From DASSJT01 sp963715025 (GTDB taxonomy: Bacteria; Actinomycetota; Actinomycetes; Actinomycetales; Dermatophilaceae): a stretch of DNA of 64,000 bases. The notes under the pieces are model-generated. The model was not told the DNA's origin. It did not search any database and saw only the letters and a program-made list of their open reading frames with translations. The first letter of the stretch is position 1, and every line of letters begins with the position of its first letter. The translations under genes and the position numbers were made by a program. Positions 45,858-55,041 of this stretch are shown in pieces. Location: assembly GCA_963715025.1 (NCBI GenBank), contig CAVQQQ010000009.1, positions 62,001-126,000 on the forward strand, written 5' to 3'.

Positions 45858-46404
45858 TCGGCTGCAGGTGGTCGACCAGCACGACCAGCTCCTCGAACGT
45901 GCCGTCGCCCGTGATCAGCGTGGTGAGGGCCTTCGGGTCTTGCGGCTGGTCGAGCAGGCTGCGCTGCACCTTCGTGTCGCGGTTGAACTTCACCCACACC
46001 CGGCCGGCGGCGGTCAGCTCACCGGTGCGCGCGGCCCGGTTGGTCTCTGCTTCGACCCAGCCCTGGGTAGCGCCCTGGGTCTGCTCCAGGGCCACGTAGT
46101 GGCCTGCGGGCGAGATGTAGCCCGCATGCCATGTCATCAGCCCGTCAGTGCTGCGCACGAAGCGCGCCGCCGACGCCTGCCACCCCTGCGGGAGGCCTCT
46201 CGGCACCGAAACGGCCCAGCCGGAGGCGCGCGCGACGTCACGGGCGGTCGACTCGACGTCGACCGGCGGCTGGGACACCGAGCTCACCCGCGGCACCATG
46301 AAGAAGAAAACCGCCAGGATGGCCCCGACCGCCAGGAGCGAGCGAACCAGGTTCGACGTCGACCCCATGCTGTAGGAACTGCGGGGTGGTGGCTGGGCTG
46401 TCAC
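45844..46404 (-). CDS. DUF4245 family membrane protein
   Basis: This 186-residue protein starts at GTG 46404 (VTAQPPPRSS). One membrane segment lies at about residues 18-37 (NLVRSLLAVGAILAVFFFMV); the remaining part is extracellular. The DUF4245 core includes ASGWAVSVPRGLPQGWQASA, WHAGYISPAGHYVALEQTQG, GWVEAETNRAARTGELTAAG and ITGDGTFEELVVLVDHLQPI. The function is unknown, but the gene is commonly found between xseB and glpX in actinobacteria, as here. The stop overlaps xseB. Confidence 0.88.
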   Translation of the reverse strand: MTAQPPPRSSYSMGSTSNLVRSLLAVGAILAVFFFMVPRVSSVSQPPVDVESTARDVARASGWAVSVPRGLPQGWQASAARFVRSTDGLMTWHAGYISPAGHYVALEQTQGATQGWVEAETNRAARTGELTAAGRVWVKFNRDTKVQRSLLDQPQDPKALTTLITGDGTFEELVVLVDHLQPITAR

Positions 46405-46694
46405 GGCACCATCGTCCCCGACGTCCCTTCCCAAGCGGAAACGGGGTATGCCGGACGCCCGTCGCTCGCCAGTCGGATGCCCGGCGCTGCGGGGACTCCG
46501 CTGCCAGCGTGACCAGGCCGCGCGGCGACATGAGCCCGTCGACGATCTCGAGGGCCGCCGCCTCGCGCACCCAGCTCTGCGCCTGCTGCCCAGCGGGCCA
46601 GGCGGGCGGAGCGGCGTCGGCTGACACGGTCATTGATGTCAATCGGCACCGATAGAGTCAGCCCGACACCGTCCGCGAGCCAGAGGTATTCCGC

Positions 46695-46874
46695 ATGTCC
46701 GAGGTCACCCTGCCCCCCGAGCTGCGCGTCGGCGCGGGGCAGCCCGACCGCAACCTGGCCCTGGACCCGGTGCGGGTCACGGAGGCGGCCGCCATGGCCG
46801 GCGGCTACCACCAGCTGAGCAAACGGCGGGCGCACAGCTCGATCGACTTCGACCACGCCGGACCGGTCCACTAG
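46695..46874 (+). CDS. GlpX N-terminal stub (class II fructose-bisphosphatase remnant)
   Basis: The first 39 of 59 residues read like the start of GlpX: MSEVTLPPELRVGAGQ, then PDRNLALDPVRVTEAAAMAG. Where a full GlpX continues into GRGDKNGAD and the metal-binding core of about 300 residues, this one has GYHQLSKRRAHSSIDFDHAG and stops. It has a ribosome site (AGAGG) and an open frame, so a short protein may be made, but it cannot be a phosphatase. It sits between DUF4245 and the fructokinase/fumarase genes, the expected place of glpX, so a deletion or replacement is likely. Confidence 0.5.
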   Translation: MSEVTLPPELRVGAGQPDRNLALDPVRVTEAAAMAGGYHQLSKRRAHSSIDFDHAGPVH

Positions 46875-46883
46875 GAGCCCCGC

Positions 46884-47834
46884 GTGACCTCCAGCGCTTC
46901 CCCCAGCCCCGCCCCCGAGGCCCCGCGGGTCCTGGTCGTCGGCGAGTCCCTCATCGACATCGTCACCGACGCCTCTGGCCGCACGGACGAGCACGTCGGT
47001 GGCAGCCCGGCCAACGTCGCCATGGGCATCGCGCGGCTCGGCCACCGCGTCGACTTCGCGACGTGCCTCGGCCGCGACCCGCGGGGCGAGCGCATCGCCG
47101 AGCGCCTCGCTGACCAGAGCGTCGACCTCCTCGAGGGCAGCATCGGCTCCGATCCCACGTCCACCGCGACGGCCACCCTCGACGCGACCGGCGCTGCGGC
47201 ATACACCTTCGACCTGCACTGGGACCTGCCTCCCGTCGCGATCCCGGCCGACACGGGCCACGTGCACACCGGGTCCATCGGCACCACGGAGCCGCCCGGC
47301 GGAGATCGGGTCATAGACGCGCTCGCGCGGGCCCGGGCCACGGCAACCGTCTCGTACGACCCCAACGTGCGCCCGGCGATCATGGGCAGCCTCGACGCCG
47401 TCCGCGAGCGGGTCGAGCAGATCGTGCCACTCGCCGACGTGGTCAAGGCCAGTGAGGACGACCTCGCCCTGCTGTATGCCGGCCAGTCCCCGTCGCAGGT
47501 CATGGCCCACTGGGGTGCCCTGGGGGCGGCACTGACCGTGATCACCCTGGGTGCCGACGGCGTGGTCTTCCGGGTGACCGGCACCGGCGAAGAGGGCGCC
47601 GCTCCCACGACGGCCACCGGTGTCGTCGACACTGTCGGGGCGGGCGACTCGTTCATGGCCGGGCTGGTGTCCGGCCTGCTGTCGTCGGGCCTGCTGGGCG
47701 ACCCGGCTGCACGCGCCCGGCTGCAGGGCGCGACACTGGAAGCGGTGCGGCCGGCGATCGAGCGCGGACTCGCCTGCAGCGGAATCACCGTCGGCCGGGC
47801 CGGCGCCTATGCGCCGAGCCTGGACGAGCTGTGA
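46884..47834 (+). CDS. PfkB family sugar kinase (probable fructokinase)
   Basis: This 316-residue kinase starts at GTG 46884, with AGGAG just upstream and only 9 bases after the GlpX stub. It has both PfkB signatures: GGSPANVAMGIARLG near residue 36 and VVDTVGAGDSFMAGLVSGLL near 250-268, where the second Asp is the catalytic base. VLVVGESLIDIVTDASG is the opening strand. ATP-dependent phosphorylation of fructose or a related sugar is likely; the DxTGxxYNPNVRP-like SYDPNVRPAI supports the fructokinase branch, but ribokinase or adenosine kinase cannot be excluded. Confidence 0.87.
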   Translation: MTSSASPSPAPEAPRVLVVGESLIDIVTDASGRTDEHVGGSPANVAMGIARLGHRVDFATCLGRDPRGERIAERLADQSVDLLEGSIGSDPTSTATATLDATGAAAYTFDLHWDLPPVAIPADTGHVHTGSIGTTEPPGGDRVIDALARARATATVSYDPNVRPAIMGSLDAVRERVEQIVPLADVVKASEDDLALLYAGQSPSQVMAHWGALGAALTVITLGADGVVFRVTGTGEEGAAPTTATGVVDTVGAGDSFMAGLVSGLLSSGLLGDPAARARLQGATLEAVRPAIERGLACSGITVGRAGAYAPSLDEL

Positions 47835-47856
47835 ACCGACGAACGAGCTGCCGGGC

Positions 47857-47895
47857 GCCGGCCCTCGCCGATCACGCTGGTCGGCGAGGGCCGGC
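47857..47895. terminator. Perfect 15-bp terminator-like hairpin
   Basis: GCCGGCCCTCGCCGA at 47857-47871 pairs perfectly with TCGGCGAGGGCCGGC at 47881-47895 across a 9-base loop, 22 bases after the fructokinase stop. It should end the fructokinase transcript before the fumarase gene. No T-run. Confidence 0.75.
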
Positions 47896-47964
47896 GGCCG
47901 CGACTGACGGCTGTGACCCACCGATGGTGACCACACCCTGAGCACAAGAAGCGCGAGGAGCACG

Positions 47965-49667
<1,703 letters not shown>

Positions 49668-49671
<4 letters not shown>

Positions 49672-50207
49672 CACCCCATCAGCGCCCAGCGCAGGGGGAG
49701 GCCGGCGACCGGGTCCTCGGGTTCGACGACCTGATCGCGGCCAACAAGGCCTTTGCGGCCAGGTTCACCCTCGGCGGCTTCGACGGCGTCGCTCACCGCG
49801 GCGTCGCCGTCGTGACCTGCATGGACTCGCGCATCGACCCGCTCGGCATGCTCGGCCTCTCCCCCGGGGATGCCAAGATCTTCCGCAACCCCGGTGGCCG
49901 AGTCGACGCCGCCGCCTTGGAGTCGCTCGTCCTCGCCACGCACCTGCTCGGGGTCACCCGGGTGCTCATCGTGCCGCACACGCGCTGCGCCGTCGCTTCC
50001 AACACCGAGGCTGAACTGCGCGAGCGCGTGAGCGCCAGCGCCGGCAAGGACGCCTCCTGGCAGACCTTCCATGTCATCGACGACCAGGTCGCGGCACTCC
50101 ACGAGGACGTCGCCAAGGTGCGCAGCCATCCCCTGATCGCCGACGACGTCGCCGTGGGCGGGTTCCTCTACGACGTCGACACCGGCCTGCTTGACCAGCT
50201 GGTCTAG
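49668..50207 (+). CDS. Beta-carbonic anhydrase
   Basis: This 179-residue protein starts at GTG 49668, overlapping the fumarase stop. It has the beta-class zinc site: Cys51 in VVTCMDSRIDP with Asp53/Arg55, then His104 and Cys107 in IVPHTRCAV. The fold pieces DAKIFRNPGGRVDAAALESL and the C-terminal GGFLYDVDTGLLDQLV are also present. It makes bicarbonate from CO2 and water. It belongs to the compact mycobacterial-type branch (Rv1284-like). Co-transcription with fumarase may reflect central carbon metabolism. Confidence 0.93.
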
Positions 50208-50233
50208 CAGGCCGACAGATGGGAGTGGCTGCC

Positions 50234-50836
50234 TCAGCCAGGCGGGCGAGGGCGCAGCGCGCGGCGCATGACGACGCGAGTGGGGCTCCGGCGCGCCACC
50301 TCACGGAACCCGGCCCGCTCGTAGAGCGACCGCGATCCGAAGAACATGAAGTCGTCGTGGCTGCGCTGGGGCTTGTCGACGGGGTATGCCTCGAGCAGCC
50401 TCACGCCCTGGTCGCGGGCGTAGTCGATCCCAGCGGCCAGGAGTCGATGCTGGATGCCCATCCCGCGGAACTGCCGTGCCACGTAGGTGCAGACCACCGA
50501 CCACACCGGCTTGTCGTCCACCGGCTTCATGATCGGGGACCTGCGCAGCCGGAGGTAGTCCTGGCGCGGTCCTAGGCTGATCCAGCCGGCCGGACTGCCC
50601 TCGACGTAGCCCACCAGGCCCGGCACGGTGCCACCCACAACCAGGTCGCAGAGCTGCTCCTTGGCGGACTGACCGGCTTCCACCGCTCCCGAGCTGCCGG
50701 TCAGCCGGTAGTGCATGCACCAGCAGCCGCGCACGATCGAGCCGCCCGGGAGCCCGAACAGCTCCTCCAGGTCAGCCCACGTCTGCGGCGTGAGCGGGCG
50801 GGCTTCGAACTCCACGGATCTTCTGCTCCCGCGCAT
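50234..50836 (-). CDS. GNAT family N-acetyltransferase
   Basis: This protein of up to 200 residues carries the GNAT core: GYVEGSPAGWISLGPRQDYL, WSVVCTYVARQFRGMGIQHR (the acetyl-CoA pyrophosphate loop, here RGMGIQHR in place of RxxGxG/A), LLAAGIDYARDQGVRLLEAY and FFGSRSLYERAGFREVARRS. The N-terminal third has a Cys/Trp-rich stretch (GCWCMHYRLTG), seen in a branch of these enzymes. The acceptor is unknown. ATG 50836 is adopted; a GTG at 50815 is a possible shorter start. It reads towards the carbonic anhydrase gene (convergent). Confidence 0.85.
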   Translation of the reverse strand: MRGSRRSVEFEARPLTPQTWADLEELFGLPGGSIVRGCWCMHYRLTGSSGAVEAGQSAKEQLCDLVVGGTVPGLVGYVEGSPAGWISLGPRQDYLRLRRSPIMKPVDDKPVWSVVCTYVARQFRGMGIQHRLLAAGIDYARDQGVRLLEAYPVDKPQRSHDDFMFFGSRSLYERAGFREVARRSPTRVVMRRALRPRPPG

Positions 50837-50852
50837 CTCCCAGACTTTCCGG

Positions 50853-52199
50853 CTACAGGGTGAGCCGGTCCTTGACCACCTTCACCAGGCGCTCGGCCAC
50901 GGCCTGGGCCTGCTCGTGGTCGGCGGCCTCGACCATCACCCGCACGAGCGGCTCGGTGCCGGACTTGCGCAGCAGGATCCGGCCCGTGCCGGCCAGGGCC
51001 GTCTCCTCTGCCTTGACGGCCGTTTGAAGCTCCTCGTCGGACTCCACCCGCGACTTGTCGACGCCCTTGACGTTGATCAGCACCTGCGGGAGCCGGGTCA
51101 TCACCGACGCCAGGTCCGAGAGGGAGCGACCGGTCTCAGCGACCCGGGAGGCCAGCATGAGCCCGGTGAGAACCCCGTCCCCAGTCGTGCCATGCTCAAG
51201 CATGATCACGTGGCCGGACTGCTCCCCGCCGAGGGACAGCTCGGACCGGCGCATCTCCTCGAGGACGTAGCGATCGCCCACACCGGTCTGGCGCACCGCG
51301 ACGCCCTCGCGCGCCATGGCCTGCAGCAGACCGAGGTTGCTCATGACGGTGGCGACCAGGATGCCGTCGGCAAGGGCACCGCGCTCGCGCAGCGAGAGGG
51401 CCAAAATCGCCATGATCTGGTCGCCGTCGACCACCGCTCCGGTCGCGTCGACCGCCAAGCAGCGATCGGCGTCCCCGTCGTGTGCGATGCCCAGGTCCGC
51501 ACCTCGCTCGACCACTGCTGCGCGAAGCTTCTCCAGGTGCGTCGAGCCGTAGCCGTCGTTGATGTTGAGCCCGTCGGGCTCGGCCCCGATCACCAATACC
51601 TCGGCACCGGCCCGGCGGAAGGCCTCCGGCGAGACCACCGACGCAGCGCCGTGCGCGGCGTCGATGACGACCGTGAGCCCGTCGAGGCGGTGCGGCAGCA
51701 CCGACAGCAGGTGCTGGACGTAGCGCTCCGCACCGTCGGCGAGGGGACGCACTCGGCCGACCTCGGCGCCGGTGGGTCGCTCCCAGACCTCGCCCATGCG
51801 CTGCTCGATCGCGTCCTCCAGCTCGTCGGCCAGTTTGTGGCCGCCCCGGGCGAAGAACTTGATGCCGTTGTCGGGCATCGCGTTGTGGGAGGCCGAGAGG
51901 ACGACGCCCAGGTCGGCTCCGGTGTCGGCGGTCAGGAAGGCGATGGCAGGAGTCGGAAGCACCCCGGCGTCGAAGACGTCCACGCCCGCCGAGGCCAGGC
52001 CGGCGATGACTGCGGCCGCAAGGAACTCGCCCGACGCCCGTGGGTCGCGCCCGACGACAGCCTTGGGGCGATGGCCCTCGAAGGCGCCCTTCTCCCCCAG
52101 GACGTGGGCTGCGGCGACCGACAGGTCGAGGGCGAGCTCGGCTGTGACGTCCTTGTTGGCGAGGCCGCGGACGCCGTCCGTGCCGAAGAGTCGGGCCAT
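50853..52199 (-). CDS. glmM: Phosphoglucosamine mutase
   Basis: This 448-residue enzyme converts glucosamine-6-phosphate to glucosamine-1-phosphate for cell-wall UDP-GlcNAc. It begins MARLFGTDGVRGLANKDVTA (start ATG 52199; the frame extends upstream but the conserved start is here). The phosphorylated Ser104 is in VLSASHNAMPDNGIKF, the metal loop in IAHDGDADRCLAVD, the sugar-binding GGEQSGHVI, and the phosphate-binding RKSGTEPLVRVMVEA. All are intact. In most actinobacteria it follows rplM-rpsI directly; here an oppositely oriented LmeA-like gene lies between. Confidence 0.96.
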   Translation of the reverse strand: MARLFGTDGVRGLANKDVTAELALDLSVAAAHVLGEKGAFEGHRPKAVVGRDPRASGEFLAAAVIAGLASAGVDVFDAGVLPTPAIAFLTADTGADLGVVLSASHNAMPDNGIKFFARGGHKLADELEDAIEQRMGEVWERPTGAEVGRVRPLADGAERYVQHLLSVLPHRLDGLTVVIDAAHGAASVVSPEAFRRAGAEVLVIGAEPDGLNINDGYGSTHLEKLRAAVVERGADLGIAHDGDADRCLAVDATGAVVDGDQIMAILALSLRERGALADGILVATVMSNLGLLQAMAREGVAVRQTGVGDRYVLEEMRRSELSLGGEQSGHVIMLEHGTTGDGVLTGLMLASRVAETGRSLSDLASVMTRLPQVLINVKGVDKSRVESDEELQTAVKAEETALAGTGRILLRKSGTEPLVRVMVEAADHEQAQAVAERLVKVVKDRLTL

Positions 52200-52394
52200 G
52201 CGAAAAGGTGCCTTTCGTGCAAAACGGGCCACCCGGCATACCGACGCAGGAGGCGCGGCGCGCCGGTGACACGGACATGGTCATGCCCAGCCCGCGGGGC
52301 AGGGCATCTGAGGGACGATACCTCCCCGATGGCGGTGGTGGGACCCTGCGGTGCCACCGGTGGTGCTCATGGGGCAGGGTGGCACTCTTGGCGC

Positions 52395-53057
52395 GTGAAG
52401 AGTTTCCTCCTCGGCTTCGCGGCCGCCGTCGTGCTCATGGCACTCGTGGTGACCGGCCTCCTGTTCTCGCTCGGCCGCTCCGGTGCCACTGGCGCCCAGC
52501 CCCGGCCAGGCGCCACGCCTGCGGCGACGCCGACCCCGCCGAAGGACCTGGCCAAGGGCGAGACGTGGCTGGCGCGGGTGGACCTTTCCAGCGCGGCCGT
52601 CGTCACCGGTGACGGAGCCCTTCAGGACGTGCACGCTGTCGGGAGTGACGTGCGCCTCGGCAAGCAGGGCCTCATGGCCGGTCGTCTCTCCATCGACGTG
52701 ACCCTGCCGTTCGCCACGGCGGCCGGACAGGTCGGCAAGGGAGTGACGCTGTATGCCGCGGGGAACGGTCGGGCGGGCATCCGCCAGACGGTGACCCTCG
52801 TGGGCCGTGACGTGCCCGTCTCGGCCATCGGGCGGGTGAGCGCTGACCGCGGCGAGCTGCTCATCGAGCCGGACACGGTGGACCTCGGGGGGCCGTCCTG
52901 GCTCAACTCGGGGCTTTCGGCGCTCGCACGGGCTGCGGTCACGATCCGTCAGCCGATCCAGGGCCTTCCCTCGGGCATGCAGCTGACCAAGGTCACAGTC
53001 ACCGCCGCAGGTTTCCGGGCACACCTCGAGGGCGTCGGCATCCACATCGCCGACTGA
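52395..53057 (+). CDS. LmeA-like (DUF2993) exported protein
   Basis: This 220-residue protein starts at GTG 52395 (VKSFLLGFAAAVVLMALVVT), with an N-terminal membrane segment or signal, then an Ala/Pro/Thr-rich linker, then the DUF2993 domain: DLSSAAVVTGDGALQDVHAV, LGKQGLMAGRLSIDVTLPFA, TVTLVGRDVPVSAIGRVSAD and PSGMQLTKVTVTAAGFRAHL. Mycobacterial LmeA supports lipomannan elongation by binding phospholipid; this family probably has a lipid-related cell-envelope role. It is convergent with rpsI and ends before a strong terminator hairpin. Confidence 0.78.
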   Translation: MKSFLLGFAAAVVLMALVVTGLLFSLGRSGATGAQPRPGATPAATPTPPKDLAKGETWLARVDLSSAAVVTGDGALQDVHAVGSDVRLGKQGLMAGRLSIDVTLPFATAAGQVGKGVTLYAAGNGRAGIRQTVTLVGRDVPVSAIGRVSADRGELLIEPDTVDLGGPSWLNSGLSALARAAVTIRQPIQGLPSGMQLTKVTVTAAGFRAHLEGVGIHIAD

Positions 53058-53106
53058 TGCCGCTGGCTGGGGTTCTTCCGAGCCACACGAGGCCTGCAAC
53101 GCCAGC

Positions 53107-53142
53107 GGCGGCACCCAGCCGGTCTTCCGGCCGGGTGCCGCC
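53107..53142. terminator. Bidirectional terminator hairpin
   Basis: GGCGGCACCC-A-GCCGG at 53107-53122 pairs with CCGGC-C-GGGTGCCGCC at 53127-53142 around a TCTT loop: 15 pairs with a single A-C mismatch. It lies between the convergent LmeA-like gene and rpsI and could end both transcripts. Confidence 0.7.
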
Positions 53143-53175
53143 ACCGCTGCCGATCCGGGCCACTTGGCCCAGACG

Positions 53176-53682
53176 TCAGCGCTTGCTGTACTGAGGCGCC
53201 TTGCGGGCCTTCTTGAGGCCGGCCTTCTTGCGCTCCGGGACGCGGGCGTCACGGGTCAGGAAGCCGGCCCGCTTCAGAACCGCGCGGTTCAGGTCGGGGT
53301 CGACGCCGTTGAGCGAGCGAGCCACGCCCAGGCGGACCGCGCCGGCCTGCCCGGACGCGCCACCGCCATGAACCCGCACGAGCACGTCGTAGGCGCCGTC
53401 GAGCTCGAGCACCTTGAGGGGCTCGTTCACGATCTGCTGGTGGACCTTGTTGGGGAAGTAGTCCTCGAGCGCGCGCCCGTTGATCTTCCACTCGCCGGTG
53501 CCCGGAACGATACGCACGCGAGCGATCGCCTGCTTGCGACGGCCGGTGGCGGCGCCGGGCGCCGAGGCGCTCGGGCGCCGGGCCGGCTCGCCCGAGACCG
53601 AGGCCTCGGACGCGGAGGTGTACTCGGTCAGCTCGACGTCGTCGCCCTCGTGGGCGTCGTAGTTCTCGGTGGTTTCAGCCAC
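53176..53682 (-). CDS. rpsI: 30S ribosomal protein S9
   Basis: This 168-residue ribosomal protein has the S9 core: GRRKQAIARVRIVPGTGEWK, YFPNKVHQQIVNEPLKVLEL, VRVHGGGASGQAGAVRLGVA and the C-terminal tail RVPERKKAGLKKARKAPQYSKR, whose end reaches the P-site tRNA (KR tail). An acidic N-terminal extension of about 45 residues (AETTENYDAHEGDDVELTEY onwards) is common in actinobacteria. GTG start 53682 with GAGG 8 bases upstream. It lies 43 bases downstream of rplM in the same operon. Confidence 0.97.
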   Translation of the reverse strand: MAETTENYDAHEGDDVELTEYTSASEASVSGEPARRPSASAPGAATGRRKQAIARVRIVPGTGEWKINGRALEDYFPNKVHQQIVNEPLKVLELDGAYDVLVRVHGGGASGQAGAVRLGVARSLNGVDPDLNRAVLKRAGFLTRDARVPERKKAGLKKARKAPQYSKR

Positions 53683-53725
53683 GAAATGTCCTCAATCCGT
53701 TTTCTGCACAGGTGGCCGCGGGGGC

Positions 53726-54169
53726 TTACTGCGCGACCTGTGAGATCTCGAAGGGCTGCGGCTTCTGCGCAGCGTGCGGGTGCTCGGAGCCGGCGTAGAC
53801 CTTGAGCTTGGTCAGCTGCTGGCGGCCGAGGGAGTTCTTGGGGAGCATGCCGCGGACGGCCTTCTCCACGGCCTTCGCGGGGTTCTTCTCGAGCAGGACC
53901 TCGTAGGACTCGCTCTTGAGACCGCCCGGGAACCCCGAGTGGCGGTAGGCCTTCTTCTGCTCGAGCTTGGCGCCGGTGAGGGCCACCTTGTCGGCGTTGA
54001 TGATGATGACGAAGTCACCGGTGTCGACGTGCGGAGCGAACGTCGCCTTGTGCTTGCCGCGCAGCAGGATGGCGGTCTGGCTCGCGAGACGGCCCAGCAC
54101 GACGTCCGTCGCGTCGATCACGTGCCAGGCGCGCGTGATGTCGCCCGGCTTCGGGGTGTAAGTGCGCAA
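53726..54169 (-). CDS. rplM: 50S ribosomal protein L13
   Basis: This 147-residue protein matches L13 throughout: RTYTPKPGDITRAWHVIDAT, VVLGRLASQTAILLRGKHKA, GDFVIIINADKVALTGAKLE, HSGFPGGLKSESYEVLLEKN and GMLPKNSLGRQQLTKLKVYA. The start codon is TTG (54167-54169), giving the family-typical MRTYTPK start; a TAGGA stretch is only 4 bases upstream. No ATG or GTG is available in a sensible place. It is the first gene of rplM-rpsI; the promoter should lie between 54170 and about 54350. Confidence 0.95.
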   Translation of the reverse strand: MRTYTPKPGDITRAWHVIDATDVVLGRLASQTAILLRGKHKATFAPHVDTGDFVIIINADKVALTGAKLEQKKAYRHSGFPGGLKSESYEVLLEKNPAKAVEKAVRGMLPKNSLGRQQLTKLKVYAGSEHPHAAQKPQPFEISQVAQ

Positions 54170-54364
54170 AGTCCTATGCCTTCACTTCTGGAGTGTGGAG
54201 TGCGTATGCCGTGTGCTCCGCCAGGGTTCGCTCGCCCTCGCTGGCAGTCAGGACAGCGTGGCGAGGGCGCACGGGCACAACAGTGGTCAAGTTTACGGGG
54301 TGGGATTGTCTGACCCAAATCGCGCTGGCACTAGCCCGAAACCATGCTTGACCTGCGTGAATGC

Positions 54365-54420
54365 GTATGCACATTTCCCGTGCATACATATTGTGCAAAC
54401 AGAGTGTGCAAAGGTACTGT
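54365..54420 (+). promoter_or_regulatory. Operator-like inverted repeat and promoter of the HTH regulator
   Basis: GTATGCAC at 54365-54372 and GTGCATAC at 54380-54387 form a perfect inverted repeat with a 7-base gap. Two direct TGTGCAAA copies follow at 54392-54399 and 54405-54412. A TTGTGC (54391-54396) and TACTGT (54415-54420), 18 bases apart, form a plausible -35/-10 pair ending only 7 bases before ATG 54427, so the message may be nearly leaderless. The repeats are likely the regulator's own operator. Confidence 0.5.
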
Positions 54421-54426
54421 GCATGT

Positions 54427-55041
54427 ATGTCCTCACCTGACCGCACTGCAAGCCCGGACGACAGCTACGTCCGCCTCGACGCCCGCTCGCTCAAGGTTCT
54501 CGCACACCCGATGCGGTCTCGCCTGCTCGGCGCCCTGCGAGGGGCCGGCCCATCCACCGCCACTGACCTGGCCGCGCGGCTCGGCACCAACTCGGGGGCG
54601 ACGTCCTACCACCTGCGCAAACTCGCCGAGGTGGGCCTCGTCGAGGACACCGGCGAGGGCGAGGGCAAACGACGGGTGTGGCGGGCCGCCAGCAGCTACA
54701 CCCAGTGGCACACCAGCGATTTCGCCGGCGACGAGGACTCCGAGACGGCCCTCAACTGGCTGACCCGCGACTACCTGCGGTACCTCGGCGAAAAAGGCGA
54801 GCGCTGGCTCGACGTTGAGGGGCAGTGGCCCCTGGAGTGGCGCGATGCCCTCGGGACGAACGACGACAGCGTCGTGGCGACAGCCGAGCAGGTACAGGCG
54901 ATGTTCGCCGAGATCGACGCCGTCATCAAAAGGTACCGCCGGGTCGGCCAAGGCAACCCGCAGGCCCGCCGGGTTTCCGTGTGGACCGTGATGTACCCCA
55001 TCGACCTCGACCGCGTTCCCAAGTCGAAGGACCAGTCATGA
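54427..55041 (+). CDS. Winged helix-turn-helix transcriptional regulator (ArsR-like)
   Basis: This 204-residue regulator starts at ATG 54427 (MSSPDRTASPDDSYVRLDAR). The wHTH is at about 18-90: SLKVLAHPMRSRLLGALRGA, ATDLAARLGTNSGATSYHLR and the recognition helix KLAEVGLVEDTGEGEGKRRV. The C-terminal half has a conserved WLTRDYLRYLGEKGERWLD region and an RYRRVGQGNP segment, as in the group that controls adjacent MFS transporters. The stop overlaps the MFS gene (ATGA), so they form an operon. Binding to the upstream GTATGCAC repeat is likely; the inducer is unknown. Confidence 0.87.
   Translation: MSSPDRTASPDDSYVRLDARSLKVLAHPMRSRLLGALRGAGPSTATDLAARLGTNSGATSYHLRKLAEVGLVEDTGEGEGKRRVWRAASSYTQWHTSDFAGDEDSETALNWLTRDYLRYLGEKGERWLDVEGQWPLEWRDALGTNDDSVVATAEQVQAMFAEIDAVIKRYRRVGQGNPQARRVSVWTVMYPIDLDRVPKSKDQS

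Noticed and set aside
46238..46633. Minus-strand frame upstream of and overlapping DUF4245 (start ATG at 46633)
   Set aside because: The first 40 residues look somewhat protein-like, but the rest overlaps the DUF4245 gene out of frame and no family is recognisable.
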